From positions 2,072,001-2,136,000 of the forward strand of contig NZ_CP011971.1 in the NCBI RefSeq assembly GCF_001579945.1: a DNA stretch of 64,000 bases. The letters are read 5' to 3'. Shown in pieces: positions 1-8,424 of the stretch. The notes beneath the pieces are model-generated. The model was not told the DNA's origin and made no database searches. It worked only from the letters and a program-made list of their open reading frames with translations. The translations under genes and the position numbers were made by a program. Origin of the DNA: Steroidobacter denitrificans (GTDB lineage Bacteria; Pseudomonadota; Gammaproteobacteria; Steroidobacterales; Steroidobacteraceae). The first letter of the stretch is position 1; each line of letters begins with the position of its first letter.

Positions 1-374
1 GAGGCTGAGCATCTTTTGCTTACTGGTGCCGCTACTCGCGGTGCGGCGCCATCCGAGTACCTCATCCATCACTTTGGGCCAGGCCGGCCGGCTTCCGAAT
101 CGGAAAAAGCGTTGGAATCAAGGCGTGCATTGTTGCGGTGGAATGACAGTGTGTCGCACCTTGGAGTGCTTGTCAGCGGCTGGAGTTTATTCCTACACTT
201 GGTCGTAGTTGATTGAAAATTATCCGACTTCATACGGTGGAGAAACTGCATGCAGCTTAACGACTGGGCGACAACCCGTCTTCGGGACACTCAAGCTCGA
301 TGCCAATGGCATGCTGGACGACCGGCAAAACCGCATCCGCCGAAATCGCTTCGTTGCGTGAGCGCGTGAAGACG
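1..374. other. non-coding lead-in upstream of the catabolic cluster
   Basis: I see no convincing gene in this stretch. The short open frames here have no recognisable domain and no good ribosome-binding site. AT-richer sequence around 205-235 could hold the promoter of the CoA-transferase operon, but I could not find a properly spaced -35/-10 pair. An in-frame ATG at 300 would extend the next gene by 25 residues that do not resemble the family N-terminus. Confidence 0.4.
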
Positions 375-1598
375 ATGACTGCCAAGAATCTTCCCCTCGC
401 CGGAATCAAGGTCGTCGAAGTCTCCATGTGGGCCTTCGTGCCGGCGGCAGGCGCCGTGCTTGCCGATATGGGTGCCGAGGTAGTAAAGATCGAGCCGCAT
501 ACCGGTGATCCGATGCGCGGACTCACTTATCAGGGCATCGCTCCTGGTACCGGAGGTTTCACCTTCCTCTGGGATATTTTCAATCGCGGCAAACGCAGCG
601 TCGCGATGGACCTGAACGTCGAGGGTGCCACGGATGTGTTGCACCGGCTCTTGGAAGATGCCGATGTTTTTCTGGTAAGTCTACTGCCGTCGGCGCGCCG
701 GAAACTGAAGATCGACATCGAGGATATCTGCAGCCGCCATCCCAGGCTCATTTATGCTGTGGGCAGCGGGCAAGGCGCCCATGGTCCCGAGGCGGACAAG
801 GGCGGCTATGACGCGCTCTCCTTCTGGGCGCGCGGCGGTGTAGCCTCTGCGGTAACGCCGGACGACTCGCCGCACGTTCTCCTGCAACCGACCGGCGCCT
901 TCGGCGACAGCATCAGCGGCGCGATCCTGGCCGGCGGCGTTGCAGCGGCACTCGCGCAGCGGGCAATGACCGGCAAGATTTCAGTCGTCGATACCTCACT
1001 GCTCGGTACATCCATGTGGGTGATGCAGACCGGCATCATCGGCGCAACGCTCGCCGGCGTAAACGAGTTGCCCAAGCTAAGCCGCGACATCGTGCCGAAT
1101 CCGCTGGTGAATAGCTACCGCACATCCGATGGACGTTTCATTGCCCTCTGCATGCTGCAAAGCCAGCGCTATTGGCCGGGCTTCTGCAAAGCCGCCGGCC
1201 GTCCTGAGCTGATCAACGATCCACGTTTCGATACCGACGAGAACCGCACCGCGAACCTGAAGGCCTGTGTGACCATGCTCGATGAGCTGTTTGCAACACG
1301 CACGCTGGCCGAATGGGAGACGATCCTTGCAAGCCAGGAAGGCCAGTGGAACATCGTGCAGCAGGCCGGTGAACTTGCACGGGATCCGCAGGCAGTGGCC
1401 AACCGCTTCATCCAGGAGGTCGATTACGGCGACAGCCGGGCACTCAAGATGGTCAGCACGCCCCTGCAGTTCGACCGCCAGGCACTCAATGCCCGTCCGG
1501 CCCCCGATCTCGGGGCGCATAACGACCAGGTGCTCGCCGAGCTCGGCTATGACGAGGAACAGATTCTCAACTTGAAGATAGCCGGCATCGTTTCCTGA
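375..1598 (+). CDS. CaiB/BaiF (class III) CoA-transferase
   Basis: 407-residue protein of the family III CoA-transferases, which move CoA between a thioester donor and a free carboxylic acid and usually activate a substrate for catabolism. The N-terminus (PLAGIKVVEVSMW, then ADMGAEVVKIE) is the standard Rossmann-like start, and the motif GGYDALSFWARGG carries the expected catalytic aspartate, about D146. Length is close to the usual 380-430. ATG 375 was chosen because the family fold starts there; ATG 300 is possible but adds an unrelated stretch. It is the first gene of a plus-strand cluster, 42 bp before a P450, which suggests CoA activation of a hydroxylated or carboxylated substrate. The substrate cannot be told from sequence. 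Confidence 0.88.
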   Translation: MTAKNLPLAGIKVVEVSMWAFVPAAGAVLADMGAEVVKIEPHTGDPMRGLTYQGIAPGTGGFTFLWDIFNRGKRSVAMDLNVEGATDVLHRLLEDADVFLVSLLPSARRKLKIDIEDICSRHPRLIYAVGSGQGAHGPEADKGGYDALSFWARGGVASAVTPDDSPHVLLQPTGAFGDSISGAILAGGVAAALAQRAMTGKISVVDTSLLGTSMWVMQTGIIGATLAGVNELPKLSRDIVPNPLVNSYRTSDGRFIALCMLQSQRYWPGFCKAAGRPELINDPRFDTDENRTANLKACVTMLDELFATRTLAEWETILASQEGQWNIVQQAGELARDPQAVANRFIQEVDYGDSRALKMVSTPLQFDRQALNARPAPDLGAHNDQVLAELGYDEEQILNLKIAGIVS

Positions 1599-1640
1599 GA
1601 CGGCAGCCGACGCACCGAAGATTCGCGTAAGGAGCATTCG

Positions 1641-2933
1641 ATGGCTGAAAGCCTACGACGGTCGACCAGTCCTTTGGCCGAAAAGCTATCCCGAGAGGAT
1701 TCCTGTCCGCACAAGGGAACTTCGGCATTGGCATCCAACCAGGCCGATCAGGCTGCATCGCATACGGCGGCCGGCGTTCCCAATGGGATCGAGACCGACT
1801 GGGATCCAAGGTCTGCCGAAGTTCTGCGCGATCAACGCGCCGCCTATGACTCCATGCGCGAACGCTGTCCCGTCGCCTTCAGCGAGTTCATGCACTGGTC
1901 TTTGTTCCGTCACGAGGACATCGAACGTGCGCTCCTGGATCATGAAACCTTCAGCAATGCGGTATCCCAGCATCTCACCGTACCGAACGGCATGGATCCG
2001 CCTGAACACACGGCTTACCGCGCCATCATTGATCGCTGTTTCACACCGGAACGCGTCGATGCATTTGCACCCGTCTGCCGCGGGATCGCTGCCGACCTGG
2101 TGCGCAACATGCTGGGACGCGACGAGGTGGAGTTGATAGCGGATCTGGCCTTGCCGTTCTCGGTATACGTGCAGTGCGCTCATCTCAACTGGCCGACGAC
2201 CCTGCATGAGCCGTTGATCCGCTGGACGCGAAGAAACTACGAAGCCAATCTCAAGCGGGATCGGCATATCACCTCGGAAATAGCCCGGGAATTCGAGGCG
2301 CTCATCGACGACATGATCGAAGCCCGGTCGCAAGGACAGTCGAAGCCTGAAGACGATCTTACCGCCGTCCTGCTCAATGAGCGCGTGTGGGGACGGCCGC
2401 TCAGCAACGAGGAAATCGCCAGCATCCTGCGAAACTGGACTGTCGGTGAGATCGGTTCCATCTCAGCGGCAGTGGGCATCGTGGCCTACTATCTGGCGCA
2501 GCATGTCGACTTGCAGCAGCAACTCAGGACACAACCTTCCCTGCTGGATGCCGCTATCGATGAAATCCTGCGCATGTTCGGCCCGTTGGTGGCCAATCGG
2601 CGGATCACGACCCGTCCGGTAGAAATCGGCGGCCGGAAGATCGGCGCCGGTGAACGGATATCGCTCATGTGGATCGCCGGCAACAGAGACGGGCGCGTCT
2701 TCGATGATCCCGACAGCTTCCGTCTGGATCGCGACCCGGCAAAGAATCTCCTGTATGGGGCGGGCGTTCATGTCTGTCCAGGTGCGCCGCTGGCCAGGCT
2801 GGAGTTGCGGATGATCACCGAGGAACTGCTCAGACAGACCACGGCGATCGAGCCAGTGCCCGGTAAAACCCCTGTCAATGCCATTTTCCCTTCGAGTGGA
2901 TATGCCACGCTGCCGCTGTGTATCAAACGTTGA
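1641..2933 (+). CDS. cytochrome P450
   Basis: 430-residue soluble bacterial P450 with no membrane anchor. The K-helix ExxR is E308-R311 and the heme loop YGAGVHVCPG gives the thiolate ligand C379; a Tyr stands where Phe is usual. The I-helix segment near residues 265-275 reads NWTVGEIGSIS, so the usual acid-Thr pair (AGxDT/ET) is not present in its normal form. A clear AAGGAG ribosome-binding site precedes ATG 1641. The first 45 or so residues are Ser/Ala-rich and look disordered. It sits between a CoA-transferase and an amidohydrolase, so a catabolic hydroxylation is likely. The only ferredoxin in the cluster is the 2[4Fe-4S] protein at 8201, and no ferredoxin reductase is visible. Confidence 0.93.
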   Translation: MAESLRRSTSPLAEKLSREDSCPHKGTSALASNQADQAASHTAAGVPNGIETDWDPRSAEVLRDQRAAYDSMRERCPVAFSEFMHWSLFRHEDIERALLDHETFSNAVSQHLTVPNGMDPPEHTAYRAIIDRCFTPERVDAFAPVCRGIAADLVRNMLGRDEVELIADLALPFSVYVQCAHLNWPTTLHEPLIRWTRRNYEANLKRDRHITSEIAREFEALIDDMIEARSQGQSKPEDDLTAVLLNERVWGRPLSNEEIASILRNWTVGEIGSISAAVGIVAYYLAQHVDLQQQLRTQPSLLDAAIDEILRMFGPLVANRRITTRPVEIGGRKIGAGERISLMWIAGNRDGRVFDDPDSFRLDRDPAKNLLYGAGVHVCPGAPLARLELRMITEELLRQTTAIEPVPGKTPVNAIFPSSGYATLPLCIKR

Positions 2934-3035
2934 TTACAGAATTTGCTGGCTTGCCGAGCGAGCAGGTTTCCTGAAGTTCCAGATCCTGCAGTTCGGTGCA
3001 GGCAATTGTCAGTCAAAGATAGAGGAGTTTCTGAA

Positions 3036-4172
3036 ATGAGTGCCATCCCCGTAAAACTATTATCGTGCGACACCCACCTTGAGCACTGGGGTACGGTGCT
3101 CGAGAATTACATTCCGCAAAAACATCATCCTCTGTTCGAACAGGCGCCCTACAAGATCAAGATTCACGGCCACACTCCCTGTTATGGGGACGATGGCGTG
3201 AACGTCGCGGCCATCGGCGGCTATCGCGACTACTGGAAGATCAGAAAGGGAACCATCGACATCAAGAAGGACAAGATTCCAGGAACCTATGGCGGACCGG
3301 ATGAATATGCCGAATGGATGAAGATCGACGGCATCACGGCGGCCGTACTGCTTCCCGGCGGGCCGACGGGCTCTGTCATCGGCGTGGCCCGCGGCACGCT
3401 CGATCGGGCTGAATATCTGGACGTGCTGCGGGGTTACAACAACTTCGCCAGCGATTTCTCCAAAGCCTATCCCGATATGTTCCTTGGCGGCGCCTGTATT
3501 CCGACGACCGGAATCGATGATGCCATCGCCGAGTTGCAGCGGGTAAGCAAGTTGCCGGGTATTCGTACGGTCGCACCGGCTGCCTTCCCCAATGGTTCGG
3601 CCAGTCCGCAACCCGAAGACGATCGTTTCTACCAGGAGGCGATGAATCTTGGCATGCCCATCACCATGCACGGCGGCTGGTCCAGCCCGATCGGCGGCTG
3701 CAAGAACGACCAGGACGTGGCTGCCTGGATCATCGGTCATATCGAGGTCGTCACCGGCGGACCCTACAGCGCGACGCAGATGATCCTGTCAGGCGTGTTC
3801 GACCGTCTGCCGAACCTGCGCATCATCGTGCTTGAGGCCGGTGCCGGTTGGCTGCCCTTCTCCATGGATGTCATGGATCACTTCTACGATCGCCAGCGCC
3901 ATTGGGCGGGTATCGACCTGAAGAATCCTCCCTCCTGGTACTGCACCAGCGGCAATTTCCTATGGAACGTCATTGCCGACAGGCACGCCATCAAGATGCG
4001 GAACTTCATCGGTGTCGACAACCTTTCCTGGGCATCGGACTTCCCGCATGGCAATTCCGAGTTTCCGGAAGATCGCGCCCGGGCCATGAAACTTGTCGCG
4101 GACTGCACTGCCGAGGAGCGTAACAAGATCCTCTGGAGCAATGCCGCCCAATTCTACGGGCTGGAGACCTGA
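3036..4172 (+). CDS. amidohydrolase-2 family metal-dependent hydrolase/decarboxylase
   Basis: 378-residue TIM-barrel protein of the amidohydrolase-2 family, whose members hydrolyse or decarboxylate small, often aromatic, acids with one bound metal. The N-terminal strand has CDTHLEHW (D12, H14) in place of the classical HxH; PITMHGGW gives a mid-barrel His near residue 211, and WASDFPHGNSEFP gives the late Asp near 334, as in decarboxylase-type members. ATG 3036 is preceded by AGAGGAG and was preferred to an upstream in-frame start at 2943. It lies 102 bp after the P450 in the same direction. A role in cleaving a ring or side-chain intermediate is inference; the exact reaction is unknown. Confidence 0.85.
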   Translation: MSAIPVKLLSCDTHLEHWGTVLENYIPQKHHPLFEQAPYKIKIHGHTPCYGDDGVNVAAIGGYRDYWKIRKGTIDIKKDKIPGTYGGPDEYAEWMKIDGITAAVLLPGGPTGSVIGVARGTLDRAEYLDVLRGYNNFASDFSKAYPDMFLGGACIPTTGIDDAIAELQRVSKLPGIRTVAPAAFPNGSASPQPEDDRFYQEAMNLGMPITMHGGWSSPIGGCKNDQDVAAWIIGHIEVVTGGPYSATQMILSGVFDRLPNLRIIVLEAGAGWLPFSMDVMDHFYDRQRHWAGIDLKNPPSWYCTSGNFLWNVIADRHAIKMRNFIGVDNLSWASDFPHGNSEFPEDRARAMKLVADCTAEERNKILWSNAAQFYGLET

Positions 4173-4197
4173 GGTATTCCCTTGGCGGGAAGGCGGC

Positions 4198-4224
4198 GCC
4201 CGGACTTCATCCTATGATCCGGGC
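4198..4224. repeat. inverted repeat after the amidohydrolase gene
   Basis: GCCCGGA (4198-4204) pairs with TCCGGGC (4218-4224), and an inner TCAT/ATGA pair extends the stem after a two-base bulge. No T-run follows, so it is not a standard intrinsic terminator. It may be an mRNA-stabilising or attenuating hairpin between the amidohydrolase and the DGC gene. Confidence 0.4.
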
Positions 4225-4261
4225 TGCCGCTCCCGTCTTCTGAACCTTGTGAGGATACTGT

Positions 4262-4672
4262 ATGAACACCGTGCATAGTGCAGATACGGGTACGGCAACT
4301 GTCGATCGATCGAAGCTGCCGCTGGTTTATTCCTGTTCCGGTTGCTCGAGCGCAGCCCAGACCAGCAATAGCGTGGCAATCGCGCTCGATCGCCGCAACC
4401 TGGCGGAGATGTCCTGCATCGCCGGCGTGGGTGGTGATGTCAAGAAGCTGGTCAAGGTTGCCAAGTCCGGCCGGCCGATCATTGCGATCGACGGTTGTCC
4501 CTTGGCCTGCGTGAAGAACTCTCTGGCACGTCACGGGGTGGAACCGGCAGTCTGGCACGAACTCTCCCAGTATGAGGTGGAAAAGGTCTATCAGGCCGAT
4601 CCGAATCCTGAACTGGTGAAGAAAGTGATAGGCATCGTGACCGACTCGCTGAGTTCGATACCGCAGAAGTAA
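4262..4672 (+). CDS. putative zinc-binding protein, DGC domain
   Basis: 136-residue protein of the DGC family, named for a conserved Asp-Gly-Cys motif and predicted to bind zinc through four cysteines. Visible candidates are C25 and C28 (YSCSGCSS), the Cys of EMSCIAGVGG near residue 55, and IDGCPLAC near residue 80. Length is typical. A GAGGAT ribosome-binding site precedes ATG 4262. Biochemical function is not established for the family. Here it lies directly upstream of a 2-oxoacid oxidoreductase, so a metal-handling or Fe-S-related accessory role for that enzyme is a reasonable but unproven idea. Confidence 0.85.
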   Translation: MNTVHSADTGTATVDRSKLPLVYSCSGCSSAAQTSNSVAIALDRRNLAEMSCIAGVGGDVKKLVKVAKSGRPIIAIDGCPLACVKNSLARHGVEPAVWHELSQYEVEKVYQADPNPELVKKVIGIVTDSLSSIPQK

Positions 4673-4683
4673 GCCTTTGCCGC

Positions 4684-4705
4684 CCGGGATGCAGTCGCAT
4701 CCCGG
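4684..4705. terminator. perfect 9-bp hairpin after the DGC gene
   Basis: CCGGGATGC (4684-4692) and GCATCCCGG (4697-4705) form a perfect stem with a 4-nt loop, 11 bases after the DGC stop codon. It lacks the T-tract of an intrinsic terminator and could instead be an RNA-processing or partial attenuation hairpin inside the 205-bp gap before the oxidoreductase genes. Confidence 0.35.
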
Positions 4706-4877
4706 CCGGACTCGAGATCTCGCCGCCGGCATGAAACCCGTAAGCCGTTTTCGCTCCCAAGCTGTTTTCGCCATGAAAGATTCGAGTTCGAGGGCGAATA
4801 TGCATGGGATCGCCGTGACCTGCACGGTCGCGGACAAGGGCTTATCAGACGAAGGAATCTGTTGCTAAACGACACTG

Positions 4878-6653
4878 ATGATGACTACGAATATTCAGGA
4901 TAGAAATTCAGCGCGTTTGGAAGGAACCGGTTCCTCGATTTCCGTCGCACTGGCCGGCAGCGGTGGAACAGGCGCCATCTCGGCAGCCACCATGCTGGTG
5001 GATGCCGCCGGAAAGGCGCAGTGGTACGCGTTGATGACCCGATCGGTCGGTGCGCAGATCCGGGGCGGTGAGACCGCTGCGCTGATCCGCTTCAGCACCG
5101 ATCCCGTGGCGGGTCACGGCGATGATTTTCAGGTTCTGCTGGCCTTTGACTGGCAGAATCTCGAACGCTTCGCCAGTGAAATCCCCTTATCGGCGAACAG
5201 CCTGGTCATTGGCGATCTGGACCATGGAGCGGCGCCGGAGGTGATCGCCGCAACCGGCGCCCGCTATGTCGGGCTGCCGCTCAAACAGCTTGCCAGGACG
5301 ATTCCCGGCGGGCGTCCGAATATGGTGGGCATGGGAGTCGTTGCCGGGCTGATCGGGCTGCCGCTTGAGCCCTTGTATTCCGTACTCGAGAATTTTTTCG
5401 CCGATAAAGGCGATAAGATCCTGGCCGTCAGCAAACAGACGGTAGCGGTCGGTTATGAAGCGGCGGCAGCGCTCGGCGATGAATATCGGCTGCCGCCGGC
5501 TCATACACCGTCATCGGGAAAACGCTGGAGTATCAGCGGCAATCAGGCTACGGGCCTGGGCGCCCTCAGGGGAGGCATCCGCTTCGTTGCCGCATATCCC
5601 ATCACGCCGGCCACCGAAGTTCTGGAGTGGATGGCGGGGGCATTGCCCGGGGTCGGAGGCGCGCTGGTCCAGGTCGAAGATGAACTGGCGGCAATCAACC
5701 AGATCGTCGGCGCCTCATACGGCGGTACGCCGGCACTCACCGCCACCGCCGGTCCAGGCCTGTCATTGATGATCGAGTCGCTGGGTCTGGCCGTCGCTGC
5801 GGAAGTCCCGCTGGTCGTGGTGGATGTCATGCGCGGCGGTCCATCGACCGGCATCCCTGCGAAATCGGAGCAGGCGGATCTCAATATCGCGATTTACGGC
5901 CTGCATGGAGATGCCCCGCACCTGGTGCTGGCACCGAATTCCGTAACGGACTGCATCTTCACTACACAATGGGCCACGCATCTATCGGAGACTCTGCAGG
6001 CACCGGCGATCGTGCTTTCCGATCAATATCTCGGACAGACGAAAGCGGTGTTGGACAGGCCTCCCGATATCGTTTTTCCGACCCGGCGTGAATTGGCTAG
6101 CGAACCTGCCGACGGCCGGAAGTATCTGCGCTACGCGGATACGCCTTCCGGTGTTTCGCCCATGGCGACCCCGGGTATGCCGGGTTGTCAATATACGGCG
6201 GACGGTCTCGAGCATGATCAAAGCGGTGCGCCCTCCTCGCGTGCCGAGGACCATCTTGCTCAGATGAACAAACGTGCCCGCAAGCTTGCCGACCACGACT
6301 ACGGAGACTACTGGGCGGATCTCGACGGCGAAGGGGATCTGGCCATCGTTACCTGGGGCTCATCCACCGGCGCGGTACGAGAAGCGGCGAGTAGATGGCG
6401 AAAGGAAGGCGGCAAGGTCAGAGTGCTCAGCGTTCGCCTGCTGGCGCCGGTACAGCCGGAAAAATTTCAGCAGGCCCTTGCCGGCGTATCTCGCATACTC
6501 GTGGTCGAGCAGAGCCACGGTGCACAGTTCTACCGCTACTTGCGGGCTTATTACGACCTGCCGCAGCAGACCAGGATCCTGCATCAACCCGGTCCGTTAC
6601 CGTTTCGGCCGCACCAGATCTGCGAACAACTTTCCAGCTGGAGAGCGACGTGA
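4878..6653 (+). CDS. 2-oxoacid:acceptor oxidoreductase, alpha subunit (fused gamma-alpha)
   Basis: 591-residue large subunit of a CoA-dependent 2-oxoacid:ferredoxin oxidoreductase, which oxidatively decarboxylates a 2-oxoacid to acyl-CoA and passes low-potential electrons to ferredoxin. Residues about 20-190 are the gamma domain (GSGGTGAISAATMLVDAAG; RSVGAQIRGGETAALIRFS). From about 219 comes the alpha pyrimidine-binding domain (SGNQATGLGALRGG, AAYPITPATEVLEWM, GIPAKSEQADL), then the C-terminal domain from about 480. This is the KorA-type fusion layout; the substrate (2-oxoglutarate, pyruvate, aryl pyruvate) cannot be assigned. ATG 4878 is followed by ATG 4881 and preceded by an in-frame stop at 4866; the ribosome-binding site is weak. 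Its stop overlaps the GTG of the beta subunit. Confidence 0.92.
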   Translation: MMTTNIQDRNSARLEGTGSSISVALAGSGGTGAISAATMLVDAAGKAQWYALMTRSVGAQIRGGETAALIRFSTDPVAGHGDDFQVLLAFDWQNLERFASEIPLSANSLVIGDLDHGAAPEVIAATGARYVGLPLKQLARTIPGGRPNMVGMGVVAGLIGLPLEPLYSVLENFFADKGDKILAVSKQTVAVGYEAAAALGDEYRLPPAHTPSSGKRWSISGNQATGLGALRGGIRFVAAYPITPATEVLEWMAGALPGVGGALVQVEDELAAINQIVGASYGGTPALTATAGPGLSLMIESLGLAVAAEVPLVVVDVMRGGPSTGIPAKSEQADLNIAIYGLHGDAPHLVLAPNSVTDCIFTTQWATHLSETLQAPAIVLSDQYLGQTKAVLDRPPDIVFPTRRELASEPADGRKYLRYADTPSGVSPMATPGMPGCQYTADGLEHDQSGAPSSRAEDHLAQMNKRARKLADHDYGDYWADLDGEGDLAIVTWGSSTGAVREAASRWRKEGGKVRVLSVRLLAPVQPEKFQQALAGVSRILVVEQSHGAQFYRYLRAYYDLPQQTRILHQPGPLPFRPHQICEQLSSWRAT

Positions 6654-7510
6654 TTCATGAACCCTTGCTGCAGCAGAAAGAACCCGATGCCGTCATGAAG
6701 GATCCGGACAGCTATCGTTCCGGGGTCAAGCCGGTCTGGTGTCCCGGATGTGGCGACTATTCTGTGCTGAGCGCTCTGACCAACGCCATGAGTGCGCTGC
6801 AGCTGCCGCCTGAACAGGTCGCCTTGATTTCGGGCATCGGCTGCTCATCGCGAATACCGACATATGTCAACGTCTATGGTTTTCATGGCGTGCATGGGCG
6901 TGCCCTGCCGCTGGCCACCGGACTCAAGCTGGCGCGGCCCGATCTGACCGTACTGGCAGCCGGAGGCGATGGTGACGGTTTTTCGATCGGCGGCAATCAT
7001 TTTCTGCACGCCTGCCGCCGCAATGTGGACATGACCTATATCATCATGGACAACGAGGTCTACGGCATGACGAAAGGCCAGGCCTCGCCGACCACCGCGC
7101 CGGACTGGACCGGAAGCGATCTAACCCCGGCGGGAACCGGCTTGACCGCTTTTCAACCCTTGTTGCTGGCATTGGTGACCGGCGCCAACTTCATCGCCCG
7201 CTGCTTCAGCGGCGACCCGGCCAATTTGGCGGAAATTCTGGTCGAGGCGATTCGACACCCGGGCTTCTCGGTCGTACAGATCCTGAGTCCCTGTCCGACT
7301 TTTCGCCCGGAGCAGCGCCAGTGGAAAAATCAGGTGCGTGAGATCCCCGACAGCGCAACAGCCGATTTTCGCAGCGCCGCCCGTTTTTTGATGGAAGATG
7401 ACGGCCTGAGCGTGGGGCGGATCCTTTATCGCACAGATCGTAAGCCATTCGCGCTCTCGAAGAACCGGCGCGGTGATATCAGCGAGTTAGACATGGAATT
7501 CGTACTATGA
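6650..7510 (+). CDS. 2-oxoacid:acceptor oxidoreductase, beta subunit (thiamine-PP binding)
   Basis: 286-residue KorB-type subunit holding thiamine diphosphate and a [4Fe-4S] cluster. The four expected cluster cysteines are present: C31 and C34 (WCPGCGDY), C65 (GIGCSS) and C215 (SPCPTF). The Mg-TPP site is GGDGDGFSIGGNH with DNEVYGMTKGQ. The start is taken as GTG 6650, which overlaps the alpha stop as GTGA and follows GGAGAG; a longer frame from 6395 would run inside the alpha gene. The stop overlaps the next ATG as ATGA, so the beta subunit and the ferritin-like protein are translationally coupled. It should form the catalytic dimer with the alpha subunit in the cytoplasm. Confidence 0.92.
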   Translation: MIHEPLLQQKEPDAVMKDPDSYRSGVKPVWCPGCGDYSVLSALTNAMSALQLPPEQVALISGIGCSSRIPTYVNVYGFHGVHGRALPLATGLKLARPDLTVLAAGGDGDGFSIGGNHFLHACRRNVDMTYIIMDNEVYGMTKGQASPTTAPDWTGSDLTPAGTGLTAFQPLLLALVTGANFIARCFSGDPANLAEILVEAIRHPGFSVVQILSPCPTFRPEQRQWKNQVREIPDSATADFRSAARFLMEDDGLSVGRILYRTDRKPFALSKNRRGDISELDMEFVL

Positions 7511-8037
7511 CTGCAAGCGGCAATATCAAACCGGAGCGTTCCCTCGAGGATCTGTTGGCCTATGCCGAGATCATGGAACGTGCTGCCGCCAATCGTTATG
7601 CGGAGTTGGCCGATATCATGACGGTCCACAACAACCCGGAGGTCTCGGAATTATTCCGCAAGATGGCTGCCATCGAATGGCTGCATGTGAATAATGTCAA
7701 TGAACTGTCACGTGAACTGACGACCCCGGTTGATGCGGTGCAGGCCGGCGGCGGTGATCGCCTGCGCGGCGCCGAGATTCCGGATTCGGAAGACATGCAT
7801 TATCTGCACACGCCGCACCATGCATTAAAACTGGCGCAGAAATATGAGCAAAACGCTCTGGATTTTTATCGCCAATTGGCCGAGTCGGCGAAGAGCGACG
7901 AGTTGCGTGCCGCGGCGCTGCGGCTGGCGGCCGAGGAGGAATCTCATCTGCGTGAATTGGATAGCTGGCTGCTTCAGTATCCCGAACCGGAACCCGGTTG
8001 GGATAAGGACTTTGATCCGCCGAATGCAATTGATTGA
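7507..8037 (+). CDS. ferritin-like/rubrerythrin-type diiron protein
   Basis: 176-residue four-helix-bundle protein with a complete diiron ligand set: E24, E57-x2-H60, E114 and E144-x2-H147, the two-fold E/ExxH pattern of ferritin-like and rubrerythrin proteins. There is no C-terminal rubredoxin domain (no CxxC pairs), so it is an erythrin-only form. It overlaps the oxidoreductase beta gene by ATGA. Known relatives act as peroxidases, iron stores or oxygenases. Coupling to an oxygen-sensitive Fe-S enzyme suggests peroxide or oxygen protection, or a redox partner fed by the same ferredoxin. That role is inference; the diiron fold itself is well supported. Confidence 0.85.
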   Translation: MTASGNIKPERSLEDLLAYAEIMERAAANRYAELADIMTVHNNPEVSELFRKMAAIEWLHVNNVNELSRELTTPVDAVQAGGGDRLRGAEIPDSEDMHYLHTPHHALKLAQKYEQNALDFYRQLAESAKSDELRAAALRLAAEEESHLRELDSWLLQYPEPEPGWDKDFDPPNAID

Positions 8038-8200
8038 CTCGTACAAGCACAGCAGGACAACACCGGCACCCGCTGTCCAGGTGATGATCTGCGGATACAC
8101 TTGATGTTCATGCTGGATCGGCAGGCCAATGCGAAGTCTGTCGCAGCAAATCGCCGGGAACGCTCGGCATACTTCGATATTGACCGATAGGTGGCAAGTC

Positions 8201-8410
8201 ATGAGTCTGAGAATCACGGAACTGTGCAGCGCCTGTGATGCGTGTCTGTCTGAATGCCCTACGGAAGCCATTACCGCCGGAAGACCCTACGTAATCGATC
8301 AGGACAAGTGCGTCGAATGCGTCGGCTTCTTCGATGAACCTCAATGCATGGATGTCTGTCCGGTCAACGGAGCAATCGTGCCGGCAACGATGCAGTCCGG
8401 TGCCGGTTGA
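8201..8410 (+). CDS. 2[4Fe-4S] ferredoxin, Chromatium/YfhL type
   Basis: 69-residue small ferredoxin. The first cluster motif is CSACDACLSECP (C-x2-C-x2-C-x3-CP). The second has an enlarged loop, C-x2-C-x8-C-x3-CP (CVEC...CMDVCP), the signature of Allochromatium vinosum-type ferredoxins, which work at very low potential. ATG 8201 follows AGGTGG; a longer frame from 8129 adds residues unlike a ferredoxin. It is the likely electron acceptor of the 2-oxoacid oxidoreductase encoded just upstream, and possibly the donor to the P450 or the diiron protein. It lies 163 bp after the diiron gene and 14 bp before the flavin reductase. Confidence 0.92.
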   Translation: MSLRITELCSACDACLSECPTEAITAGRPYVIDQDKCVECVGFFDEPQCMDVCPVNGAIVPATMQSGAG

Positions 8411-8424
8411 CGAAGATATCGCCG

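Noticed and set aside
16-216. Short open frame at the left edge
   Set aside because: No domain, no ribosome-binding site and several competing frames; treated as non-coding.
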